DNA from: Saturnia japonica
Lineage: Eukaryota; Arthropoda; Insecta; Lepidoptera; Saturniidae
Reading direction: 5' to 3'
Assembly (NCBI GenBank): GCA_033032175.1
Contig: CM065322.1
Location: forward strand, 10,788,001 to 10,852,000
DNA length: 64,000 bases
Shown: one piece after another, positions 24,317-34,470 of the stretch
Layout: each line of letters opens with the position of its first letter
How positions within the stretch are numbered: the stretch's first letter is position 1
Translations under genes and position numbers: made by a program
Notes under the pieces: generated by a model
What the model was told of the DNA's origin: nothing
Databases searched by the model: none
Seen by the model: the letters and a program-made list of their open reading frames with translations, nothing else

Positions 24317-24515
24317 ATTCCCAAGTCGAGCGAAGTGCTATTGGGTTTTTCTACGAAATTCTCAGTAGCAGCTCGGAGTTTGGCTTTGTGCCTGCTTAAT
24401 AGCAATAGGCTCGCCCCTTATTACATAGCACCTAAAACATACCCGGTAAAGTGTGGATGCATATTACACCTCTACATAACCCTTCGGGGATATAGACTTG
24501 ATGGTATGTTATGTT
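24317..24515 (+). repeat. tRNA-derived SINE, family A, 5'-truncated
   Basis: It starts at the 'ccaagtcgagcgaagtgc' block, just after where the B box would be, and continues to 'gatggtatgttatgtta'. The body is the same as at 23800-23995, in the same orientation about 550 bp away. The 72-codon frame at 24335-24553 lies in it and is not a gene. Confidence 0.85.
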
Positions 24516-25086
24516 ACTTTGATTACTTAATTAATAACACACACATTGCTTAGTTACTTGTATTACATGGATTTAATTTATAACGACCTAACGACTTTTT
24601 GGTTACAACGACATTGTACTTAAGTCCCTTGAATTTAAAGCATACTTTTAGAGGAAAATTATTTAGCTATAGCTACGCGTCGGATGTAACGCCGTGGTCG
24701 GTTATTGTGACTAATTCTAATGAACTATTTGTAACAAGTTCCTAGAAATCCTATGCAGATATTGCAACCGGGTTTACACACAAATACCAAGTCACAAAAG
24801 TCATCAAATAAACACACAAAGGTTCATTCATAGAACTCATAGAATTCATAGATGGTCAGCAGTTATAATAATAGGTTTTTCTAGTACGTTAGCACAGAAA
24901 TCTTAAATAAAACAATGCGTTTTTACACATTTTATGAAATACCCATGTGTAAAATATGAATAGTAATGTTAAACAGACATTAAGCGATATATGCGTATAG
25001 CGTGGCTTTATTTTCTGTCAATAAATGTTTTCTTTCTTGCTTGCTTTTCTTTTTACTTATATATAAAGTGACTTCCGGATATACCC

Positions 25087-25192
25087 TCGACGCCCGCGGC
25101 TGAGTGCCCTAAGCGTTCGCCCCAAAGTCCGGTGAAGCTGTAAAAGCCGTCAGAGGCTCCAGAGCCCCTAAAGCTAACAGTATAGTCAGTCA
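25087..25192 (-). repeat. Interspersed repeat, family C (well-preserved copy)
   Basis: It runs 'cgcccgcggctgagtgcc', 'taagcgttcgcccc', 'ggtgaagctgtaaaagcc', 'gtcagaggctcc', 'gcccctaaagctaacagta', 'tagtcagtcag'. This copy best shows the whole unit. It could be a SINE 3' part or a MITE; the family type is unknown. Confidence 0.7.
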
Positions 25193-25751
25193 GGTAAAAA
25201 AAGGAACTTATATTAATTATATACGCAAATCAAATGAATTAATGAAATATTTTCAAAAATATTTTATTATAATATTTCGTTTACATACCTGTTATATTTT
25301 ATAAATAAACGGAAGTAATAATTATTATTTTAACATAAATTAAAATTAATAATTGCTAATAAATTATAATAACTATTCCTCACAACAAGGAGAGAGCTAA
25401 TCGTGCTGCCATTTTCATTAGGCTGTCCTTTTCTTTCTTAATAACAAAGCAGAACAAGTGTAATGATCTTATGATATAATCCCCTTCACACTAATAACTT
25501 AAAAACCGTACAAAGTAGGTTTTATATAATACATTAAAGGTATTTTCGTACTGGAAATCCGATGCCGGAAAAGATATTTAAGTACTAAAGCCTTATAACC
25601 TGAGTTTAAACCTAAGTAAAATCGAATTAATCCAATAGTAGTACCTGAATTTAGTAATATTTTTTGTTATGTAACGAGTAGTAATTTATTCAAAAGCAAC
25701 AATAGTGTTTCTTTAATGAAATTAATGCAGTTCGTCTCAGAACGAGTTATG

Positions 25752-26129
25752 ATATCGATACTTTGAATTACAAAGGGCGTAAAGCATGTTTTGGCGAAAA
25801 TGGTATCATACTCAGATTTTTTTACGTTGTTTTACTCTCTCAAACCCGTTGTGTTTGTTATTCGCTAAAAAATGTGAAATAGGACACACGCGTTTTTTGT
25901 TCTCAAATATGAATTATCAAGTTAATAGGATATAAAGGACATGCTGCTAATATAAAAAAAATTAAACGGGTGTAAGAGAAAAACATTTCAAAACATATCC
26001 AAGTTTAGGGGAGGGATATTATAGTAAAAATATTTTAACATTTTGTTATGTTTCTGTTTCCGATAAATCGTGTACCTTTACACTCTTTTTGTCCTACACC
26101 CTTACACCCTTTATCTCAAGTATCGATAT
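25752..26129. mobile_element. MITE with perfect 12-bp terminal inverted repeats
   Basis: The left end ATATCGATACTT (25752-25763) and the right end AAGTATCGATAT (26118-26129) are exact reverse complements. Inside both ends lie 'acaaagggcgtaaag'-like motifs ('ctttacactctttttgt', 'cccttacacccttt' on the right). There is no coding capacity in 378 bp. A related, interrupted copy is at 55842-58466. The transposase superfamily is unknown. Confidence 0.8.
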
Positions 26130-26134
26130 GCAGG

Positions 26135-26880
26135 TAGACGGCAATAACTTTCACTAAGGGTAACATGAATTATACAACAACGCTATCTCTACTGTTTCAA
26201 ATTTCATAAGACCATGATACAAACCTTTGACATGGAAGTGGTTTAACCATTATACGTTATTTTATATAGCATTTAATATAATGCGAGTTATTAAAAGTAA
26301 ATAAACAAATTTATATAACACCCTATAGATATCAAGGTTGCCCAATAAACTTTGGAGATGGACCATATTATTTGCGATTACAAAGTTAGCCGGCGGGCCA
26401 CTTCGCTAGAAATATTTTTATTTTCGAGATACTTATTGAATAATACTTGTTTACAGTTATCATATAAATAGATAGATATTTAAAACAAACAAAGCTTTCA
26501 GTTACCCATAGTGAAATAATAATACAAAAAGCAAGTTAACGACCGCGTGGCGGCCAGCTGGCCGCTGCTGTTGGAAGGCAAATTTAAATTCCTTGGCCTT
26601 GCCCTAAATTATATTAACATAACGAATAATAAAGCACTTATTATATTACAGTGTCACATAATAATATTAACTCGATAGGAACTATTACACTGTTGCATTA
26701 ACAAACGCGATTCAGCCTTGTACAGAAATTTCTAAATTCGATTCCAGGTGTATTTCAACGTCAAATTATTACAAGTAACTGAGCATATTCAAAATTATTT
26801 TAGAAGATAATGTTATATTGTTCACATAAATTACATGTATATCCGGCATCGTACAGAGCAAATCGGTATTAAGTTCTATT
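26135..26880. other. 3' flank of the host gene, no other gene seen
   Basis: This is downstream of the stop codon of the minus-strand gene. On the minus strand an AATAAA lies near 26417-26422 and is a possible poly(A) signal, but the transcript end cannot be fixed. Confidence 0.4.
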
Positions 26881-27110
26881 CTAAGGGAAACTATCTGTGT
26901 TATTTTTCTTGAGACCTTCTTCAGGCGGTTTCTTCTCGTCTTGAATGCCGAATATTACAACATCGTTTTGTCTAGCAGGTGGTGTTACCACACTTGCGTT
27001 TATTAAACATTCAATATACGAAGGAGGTTTCTTCACACATTCGGAAGCCTTTTCTAACCGTAATACTTTTGTATACCTCCGTACGATTACCAGGAACACC
27101 ACTGATACAA
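26881..27110 (-). CDS. Host gene, last coding exon
   Basis: The acceptor is 'ctttattacag'. It encodes the end of the last membrane helix ('VSVVFLVIVRRYTKVLR'), then a polar tail with Lys/Pro/Glu-rich sequence (DEKKPPEEGLKK), ending at TAG (26881-26883). The basic RRYTKVLR after the helix suggests a cytoplasmic C terminus. Confidence 0.8.
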
Positions 27111-30100
27111 CTGTAATAAAGTGAAATTTTAATTTAGTGAGATGTACTTGTTTGTTATTTAATGACAACGTCAGTTTTTACACAATTATGCAAATGTCAG
27201 GTGTAACGAATATTATTCAAATCTTTAGAGTTCAAACAACAAGATGGTGCTATCTGGTGAGTTTTATGGCAATCCAAAATTAATGCTTCTTGTCTTTATT
27301 AAACATTGTACTCAAATATCTCCAATATTACATAATATAGGGCCAAAAATAAATACCATAACATAACAGATCAAGATTCAATCAAAACTATTAGTTACTG
27401 TTATATATTTTTGTTTCATAATACTCACAGATATCCATTACTTTCAGAAACCAGTAAGCCTCAGTAGCGAAAAATTCATGTAACTGCGGCTGGTAGCCAA
27501 AATACATCACTTGCATCACTATCTTCACCAATGACAGGCTAAAGAACATGCGCATAGGATCCGGTTTTTTCTAAAACAACAAAAATATTTCATTATCTAC
27601 TATAATTCGCTACTGGTTATATTTCACTTATTAATGACATTAATTTATTTATCATTAATGATAATTAAATAGTTAAATAAAGAAGATTGCACATGCTTTA
27701 ATTAATAATTTCAAATTAATTGAAATTCATAAAGGCCTTTTTAACCAACATGAAAAAAGGAGGTTCACAATTCGAATGTAATTTTTTTATTTATGGATTT
27801 TCAGCTATAATTCTTTTGTTTATTATTCGATTTGGATGATTCATTTTTTATTTAAAATGGGATTACCTCAAGGGTGGTCGGTCCCATTTTAATTTTATTG
27901 GACTTTTGGCTTCGAAGATACATTCGGTTCTTTTTGTTAAAAATTGTCTTGTTCATAAGCTCATGTTGTTACTAGCACGTTATATCAAAACGCAAACACG
28001 TGTCGTGTTTATAGCGTTTTAGCCTCCGTGTTATTTTTCTGTTCCGATTAATCTCAGAAACGGATGATCCGATTTAACAGGACTTTCATTAGAAATAAGA
28101 AGGCTCTTGAGAAGGTAATAATCTTACATACAGATTATTACACTTTTCATAAGAGTAAGAGCAGTAATGATAAAATTACAACTAATAGAAGTAAATAAAC
28201 AGCACAATTTTAATACTTTTAAAACAAGTAGTTGCCGTGGAAGATCATATTTTTGTGAACTAAGTTGCATACTCTAGTTAATTTTGAAATTAAAATGATA
28301 TTTTTTTACGAATAACACGTAAATCAATTATGAATTATTAACGCATAAATTGGCCTAAATAACAACAGACACGGCTCACTCAACACTTTGAAAACCTATT
28401 TAACATTTTTTTAAATAATAGTTATAGCTAAGAATATGAATTTTATTAATCTTAAAACAAGCAACCTGAGTTTATATAAAATGTCTTACCTTATACAAAG
28501 CTCCAATATAAGCAATGACAATCTTCAACCAAATCAAATTGATAAGGAAGTTCAGTATGTCAACTAAATACACGTGCAGCATTCCTGGATAGCACTTCTG
28601 TTCTGTTTGTATGTATGTTTCTTCAACATACATGCTGTACTGTCGTCTAAATATACCGGGGAAGGGGTAGAAGCCGTGAGTGCCAAGGTTAAGAACTAGA
28701 AGAATAGGCTCTACCAGGGCCCAGGGAATAGAATTAAACTGAAACATAAAAAAATAAAATTTGCATAAGAGTTCACAAAACATCCATTTTTGACAATAGT
28801 TACTTTGAATGCCCTGCGGCGAACAGTCAATAACACTTCTGATAGACCTTTCACAAGAAAACACACGCAAAATTAACAGGAGTCACCCATTGATGTATTA
28901 TGTACTAAGTACTAGAGAGACGAAAACTCAACATGATTGAAACACACGTTTAAGTGCATACACTTGCACTCTCAAGTCTTTGCCGGGTACTTGTTGCGAT
29001 TACACGTTTGTGTGCTAAATTTTTCTTCATAAATATGCCTTTGTGTGCAACTTAAACAACTCAAGAAACACAAGTAAAAGTCAAGCAGGGACATTTCGTC
29101 AGTAATTTCAATGTATTAATTAGTTAATAACAAGCTCGTGCCCCGCACCCACAGTATCATGTGGAGCACAATTTTTGTTCGTAATATTTGCTCTCTAGTA
29201 CGTACTACAAAATACTTCAATGGTGTCACTACGCAACTGCGTTGTCGTGTATTTTTTTTTAGATTTGCATGAGATGAGTTTTTGTAAAAATCTATCGAGA
29301 CCGAGTAAATTTTATTTTTATTTTAAGGAGTAGCAAACAAGCATGCAATATACTTAATCCTACAAGCAACTTCAAAGAGACTTCTAGTTCAGAGCCTAGT
29401 CATAGCAGATTACCACTCTTAAGAAATAAGTTGGAAGGTCACGTATACCAATACGTATTGCCCACTACGCCCTTCGGCACACAGCAACAGCGCAAGCACT
29501 GCAGCTTGGCGGCAGAAATTGATCTGGAAGTAATAGTCTTGCAGTGCATCCTTGCACAGGATCACTCTTATATTCTTCACTCACATATATTTAAGGTTGA
29601 CTACATACATCGTAAATCGAAAAGGCAATCTCAGTGGATTTTTATTAAAACCTTGAAGTTATTTTCCTACTACGTAATAACCAGTTATATAAGTCTATGT
29701 GCACGGCAAAGTAGATATTAATTGCAATTTACTATACATTTTTACATTACGTTTTTATACAATTAAACAGCAATTACAACAAACACGTGGTCTTGACTGA
29801 TATGAAATAATAACTACTGTATTGGTTATGGACATGTTAGAAACTTAGAATTTGTTTTTGCAAAATCTCATGCAACATTATGTCCTATCAATTCACTATT
29901 ATCCCCCGATTTAGTAGTTTTACATTTCTGTAGAATATATAGCTAGGCATAATTAGATAAATAGACTTTTATTAAAATCTGGTTTATTTCTTTGGCATAA
30001 ATGGATCTTTGTTTTGGTCTTACCCACGCTCTGATATCTTAGTCTCAAAAATATTCTAAAATATAAAGCAGGTACCTGTATCTAAATTTCAAAACGTATG

Positions 30101-30987
30101 AAACGGAAGAATTGAATAATTTCTTTTAAACTTTTTTACATAAACAAAATAGCCATAAATCGTCGATGTCTCAGTAACAGATTCAAAAGAGAAACATTGT
30201 ATCAATGTATAATATAAAAAACATCAAGAACAATTTTTGTTATATATAAAAGCTTACTGTCGCTTTTATCTAAAAAATCACTAAGCCAGTGTTTTTTTGC
30301 AAATCTGATTATGCTAATTATCAAATTTTCCCTTTAAGTTAGCGAAATATTCTATTACATTCGAACATAACATATTTAAATACAGTTTCAAATTGCGCAT
30401 CATAACAACGTGTAGAATCTCACCAGTAGTCTGAGTATCATGTATCCTATTAACCGTAATTACTAATTACGTATTATGTTTGGTAAACAATGAGAAGAAT
30501 ACTCACAGTATCATAGTTGACGTCGCATTGAAACCCGTTAGTGACGATCGCCACTGTCAACAAATGAAATACGATATCCAAAACACTGGACGCCTGGAAT
30601 ATAAAATTAACATTAGTAACGATACTGAGATTGTTATCTATAACTTTGACAACAATTTCGCGATTATAATGAGTCCATATTTCCTTTTCTATTTAGTATC
30701 TATAAAAGTAAGTAACTATCATAAGCTTAGGAAGACGACTCAACGAAATAAACTGCTTTATAAAACTGCAGATGAGAAATTCTTTTTTTCCAAGTTCAGT
30801 GACAACTCCTAAGTTGAAATAATTGTCATGTAATGTAAGGGAAAAGGGGTTTCAAACAACTTTAAAATAATAGTATATAAGATAATAAACATATCTATAT
30901 TTTTCTTACCAAATGAAGGTAGGCGATGACGAAACATATTTTACGAAGCCTGTTTCCTGAGTAATCGTTGTCTTCGACGGTTATCAT
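26881..30987 (-). CDS. Multi-pass membrane protein gene, five coding exons (261 aa)
   Basis: Joined coding exons are 30987-30910, 30593-30507, 28738-28490, 27570-27429 and 27110-26881. They total 786 nt, ending in a TAG stop. All introns begin GT and end AG, and phases match (three phase-0 joins, then one phase-1 join). The protein has a short polar N terminus ('MITVEDNDYSGNRLRK'), a hydrophobic helix at about 17-44, a weaker one at about 60-73, a loop with Cys residues, strong hydrophobic stretches at about 107-137, 143-163 and 177-196, and a polar, charged tail of about 65 residues. No signal peptide or enzyme motif is visible. Size and layout recall insect tetraspan junction proteins of the Pasiflora/Fire-exit kind, but that is a guess; the function is not established. 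The ATG context (AAAAATG) is good. Local open frames at 28472-28870 and 30480-30812 only shadow these exons. Confidence 0.8.
27230..27390. repeat. Diverged repeat, family F, inside intron 4 of the host gene
   Basis: 'aatattacataatataggg', 'ataccataacataacagatc' and nearby blocks resemble 32690-32830 ('aatattacacaatataggg', 'gccatgacagatta'). The similarity is modest. Confidence 0.4.
27429..27570 (-). CDS. Host gene, fourth coding exon
   Basis: The acceptor is 'gttttag' and the donor 'gtgagt'. It has 142 nt. It starts in phase 0 and ends with one spare base that pairs with the first two bases of the last exon. It encodes KKPDPMRMFFSLSLVKIVMQ and the region around 'YQPQLHEFFATEAYWFLKV'. Confidence 0.8.
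27755..27920 (-). repeat. LINE 3' tail, family G, inside intron 3 of the host gene
   Basis: 'aaaaaggaggttcacaattc', 'cgatttggatgattcatttt' and 'ggtcccattttaattttatt' are the antisense of the tail at 19190 and parallel 21775-21935. Confidence 0.55.
28015..28135 (+). repeat. LINE 3' tail, family H, inside intron 2 of the host gene
   Basis: It lies about 355 bp on the intron 2/3 side of the third exon. 'taatctcagaaacgg', 'atgatccgatttaacaggac' and 'tttcattag' form the common lepidopteran LINE-tail phrase; 63395-63475 carries the same phrase. Its coordinates fall between exons four and three. Confidence 0.5.
28490..28738 (-). CDS. Host gene, third coding exon
   Basis: The acceptor is 'ttatgtttcag' and the donor 'gtaaga'. 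It has 249 nt, 83 codons, phase 0 on both sides. It encodes 'PWALVEPILLVLNLG', a Tyr- and Cys-bearing loop (GIFRRQYSMYVEETY) and a strong hydrophobic segment (LVDILNFLINLIWLKIVIAY). It is the longest coding exon. Confidence 0.8.
30507..30593 (-). CDS. Host gene, second coding exon
   Basis: The acceptor is 'ttatattccag' and the donor 'gtgagt'. It has 87 nt, 29 codons, phase 0 on both sides. It encodes the rest of the first membrane helix ('VLDIVFHLLTVAIV') and the start of the loop (NGFQCDVNYDT). Confidence 0.75.
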
Positions 30988-30994
30988 TTTTGAA
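30910..30994 (-). CDS. Host gene, first coding exon
   Basis: An acceptor 'tttttag' precedes TTCAAAAATG, so the exon starts upstream of the ATG at 30987 and is not the first exon of the transcript. It encodes 26 residues with a basic end (GNRLRK) and the start of the first membrane helix. It ends at a 'gtaaga' donor, phase 0. Confidence 0.75.
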
Positions 30995-30999
30995 CTAAA

Positions 31000-33391
31000 A
31001 ATATAAGAATGTTACATGAGTTACTAGTTCTAACTATTTTTAAAGCATTAATGTGTATTGTTTTTGATTTTGATAAGCCTGACTGCCGCACCTTAAACGA
31101 TTTCTTTTTTTAAATGCCATTTTGTATTTAAAGACCTTTCTTAACAGGGCTTTTGTAGAATTGTACCTATCTAGTTCTTTTTTACTCGACTAGGAACAAG
31201 GAGGGTTATGTTTTTCGAAAGTATGTATGTACTTATGTAGTATGTCTATTGCTTTGGCACGCTCTGTAGCCTAAACGACTTGATGGATTAATTTAGCGTA
31301 CGAGGTGTCGTTAGATACGTCGTAATTTAGGAGTGACATAGACTTTATAATATTTAAGTACGACGTCAGGGAATCAAATCAATTATTTTTACTGTGTATC
31401 ACGCCAAACCAAATTGCCCTTAGTTTCATTTTTTTTTACATTATTATAACATAATTATCCGCAAAATTCAACTAGACAGAAGAAACTCCTACATTACTAA
31501 CTACAACGGGAATTGAATGGTGAATTATGATCATAGTTTTAATTTTAACCAGAAGAAAATAAAGGCGGCTATCACACTAAGGTTGAAAAAATTTAAAAAT
31601 AAAAAGAACACTGCCTACACATAGACAAGAAAAAATCGAGGTAAAAGAGTCTTAGGAATCTTAAGAAAATTGGAATAATGTCTTGTATGTAATTTACTTC
31701 AATCTTAATTCAATTCAGTGGTATTTTAATTTGATAATAACGAGTCAGCTTCATGCATAAATATTTGAATAGCTTTAGCAAGCGTGAGAAAGAATATAGA
31801 TAGCAGAGTTCTTCGAACCTACTAACAAGGTCGAAATTTTAGAATTATTATAAAAGAGATATACATAGTTAATGGAAGCTATCGTGTTTGAAATTCAAAC
31901 ATCGGAAAAGTGCAAAACCCATCACGGATAATAGTTATTTTCAACTATTTCTGTTTTTACGAGGCGAGTTCTGTATAAAACACGTGAAATATATGTTAAG
32001 CAGATCGTGGTTTCACTTTTTTCCTACACAGTATATTTTTGATGTTTACCTTAACGTCTGTTGTATAAACGGACTGGTTGCATTTACTATTTAAACGGAG
32101 TTTCCATTATAAAGAAATAAAGAACTACATAGCTTACAAGTAGCCCTATTTATACAAATAAAATTTTAGGTATGGTATATTTTAGCACAAAGTAGCCATA
32201 AATTCTTTGGCCAACGTTTACTCATTAATTTTGTCACCACTATGGTTTTACAGGTAGGTAATGTAGTAATTATTGTTCACGGGTTTTTATGTTCATTTTA
32301 GTTACATTGTATCCTCTTTTGTCATTGAATATTCACTGAAATCGAAATGACGTCATAAAATAATATGAAATATTTTAAAGATATTATGTTAGGAAAATAT
32401 TTGTAAATATGGTTTATTTTTAAATTAATGGCATTTGAAAAAATCTAATTTTAATTGATTAGGGTGATTAGTATCGGAGGTATATAAACAGTACTTCATC
32501 TTGTTCGTACTTTGAAGTCTAGTTCCATCCAGTCCAGTTCATTTATTAAAGATTATTACTTCCATTAGCAATTAGGTACCTAAATTGTTTTGTTTTACAA
32601 AGTTAATGTATTCTGACGGTTGCAGTAGTTAAAAAAATGTTCACTATTTGTACCCTTGTTTGTACTTTCCAGGGAGTTTTTGTGACATCTCAAAATTCAT
32701 GGTCTGTTATTTCCAATCCACTTTATTTGTGCACGATAACCAAGCTATTTTACTAAAAATACCACTAATATTACACAATATAGGGTGTGATAACGCCATG
32801 ACAGATTAAGATCTCGCCTAAAACTTTCCCCAGTACTTCTTTTTGACAGATTTTTTTTGTCATTTATTCAATCTGTCCTTACAAATTTTTATCGGTTATA
32901 GTAATTTTTTCATGCTTGTAATTTATTGTACGTTATCTTAATTTTTTTTTGTTTAATATTAACTATGATACTCTGGGATCACCTTGTCCAGTAATATATA
33001 AAAATATTTCGCTTTATTTTACTCCAACTAACGAAGTTATAAAATTAAAAGTTAAATGCAATATTGACTTTATATAAACATTAAAAAGAACATACATATG
33101 CAAAAGTAAAATTGCAAAAATAACTAGCTATAAATAAATAAATACATTAAGATGAAACTATCATTTTAAGAACTTGATATTTTTGTAATCTTACTAGTAA
33201 GTGCGCAAATAATAACAAAAACAGAAACTGTAGCCCATGTTTTCCAAATGAAATCATAGAATCTGAACATACAATGAATACGTGAAAACATACGTACTTG
33301 CTGTAATGCGTACCACTAGTTGACCATTAAGGAAAATATTGTATAAAACATATAGAAACATTTTTTAAATAATAGTATACTTTTTACTTAC
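31000..33391 (-). other. Inferred first intron of the host gene
   Basis: It runs from the 'gtaagt' donor at 33386-33391 to the 'tttttag' acceptor at 30995. It contains a family F repeat at 32690-32830 and no supportable coding frame; frames such as 31888-32094 look like chance. Confidence 0.45.
32690..32830. repeat. Diverged repeat, family F, copy 2
   Basis: It shares 'aatattac.caatataggg' and 'gacagatta.gat' with 27230-27390. Both lie in introns of the host gene. Confidence 0.4.
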
Positions 33392-33515
33392 TTTATACTA
33401 TCAAAAGCACTTGGAGTATAACAAATAATACACAATAAACGATATAATAATAATATTAATTGTCGAAAACACTCGTATAATCGCCTTGTACGAGACTTGA
33501 CAGAACGTTCACTGA
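33392..33515 (-). promoter_or_regulatory. Likely 5' UTR exon and transcription start of the host gene
   Basis: On the minus strand an arthropod initiator TCAGT lies at 33515-33511. About 120 nt downstream is a perfect 'gtaagt' donor (33391-33386). This would join to the acceptor just before the ATG exon. No TATA box stands out. RNA evidence would be needed; the call rests on position and these short motifs. Confidence 0.4.
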
Positions 33516-34149
33516 GAAGTTATGCGCTTGCCCACCACTGCAAGTCTACTTTAGTGTGTGTAAAACGTGTTTAATAAACCGCTTATCAGTGTGTGTACAT
33601 GTTACAGGTATTTTTGTGAAATCAGCCTTTCTGTAATAAATCCAGTTTATACTTCGTCTTTTGTATTTCATGTGGTATACATACCATTTTCCTTGTTAAT
33701 AAGTTGACAGTTGATTTGCATTGGCAGAAATGATTCACAACTTTAATTTATTTTTATTACTATGCTTCTTACATTGCAAACTCAGTTATTTTACGTTAAT
33801 ATAATACTATATCCATCATAAGAATGTTTGCATAATGGATCCACGTAAATCATTTCGTTGTGCAAATTTCGACATAACCTAAAAATATATACTGATAAAC
33901 GTGACAATAATAATTATATTGTACGATAAAATCCTAAATATCTTTTCGAGGTTTCGAGAATTTTTATTTTATTTTCTTATAGTTCTTAAAACTAGAAAAG
34001 AGTAAAATAACAAAATCAATGAACCGAATTATTGAATGCCAATGTACATTTAATATATTTGTAAGTTTTTAATTTCAAATAAAAATGAGTGTTCTCGAAA
34101 TTACTGCAGTTACACAGTATTATTATTATTAGTATACAGACTGGACGAA

Positions 34150-34154
34150 GGAAC
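34150..34154 (+). repeat. Target-site duplication of copia-1 (low side)
   Basis: 'ggaac' directly abuts the LTR end TGTAGC. The same five bases follow the other LTR end at 37820-37824. Five bases is the usual size for copia-type integration. Confidence 0.9.
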
Positions 34155-34361
34155 TGTAGCAGATTATGGGCCGGTAGCGCAGTGGAAATTATTTGTAGTA
34201 ATAAATAAAACCAGCATATAAAAGTAAAGATCAGGAAAGAACATATATATTTAAATATATGGTAGCAAAGATCTTTACACAACAACAGAGAACTGTGTGA
34301 CACATACCAAATTTAAAATATGGAAGGTACAAATTTATTATAAAAGAGTATCTACTCAACA
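34155..34361 (-). repeat. 3' LTR of copia-1 (207 bp)
   Basis: It begins TGTTGAGTAG and ends GCTACA on the minus strand. The bounds are set by the 'ggaac' target duplication on one side and the purine tract on the other. Confidence 0.88.
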
Positions 34362-34470
34362 CGCTCCCTTAAATTGTACCTTCCAAAAGATAGTATAACT
34401 ATCTACTATATACTTAGAGAAACAAACAAGGTATATAAACATAACAGCACATTAAAAAAAAATTAAGAAA

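Noticed and set aside
28472..28870. 132-codon minus frame taken as one gene
   Set aside because: Only 28490-28738 is exon. The frame runs through the acceptor and donor sites; splice borders and phase agree with neighbouring exons instead.
34020..34361. Longer copia-1 LTR starting at 34020 (tgaaccg)
   Set aside because: A TG..CA span of 342 bp is possible, but only the start at 34155 gives matching target duplications (ggaac) on both sides.
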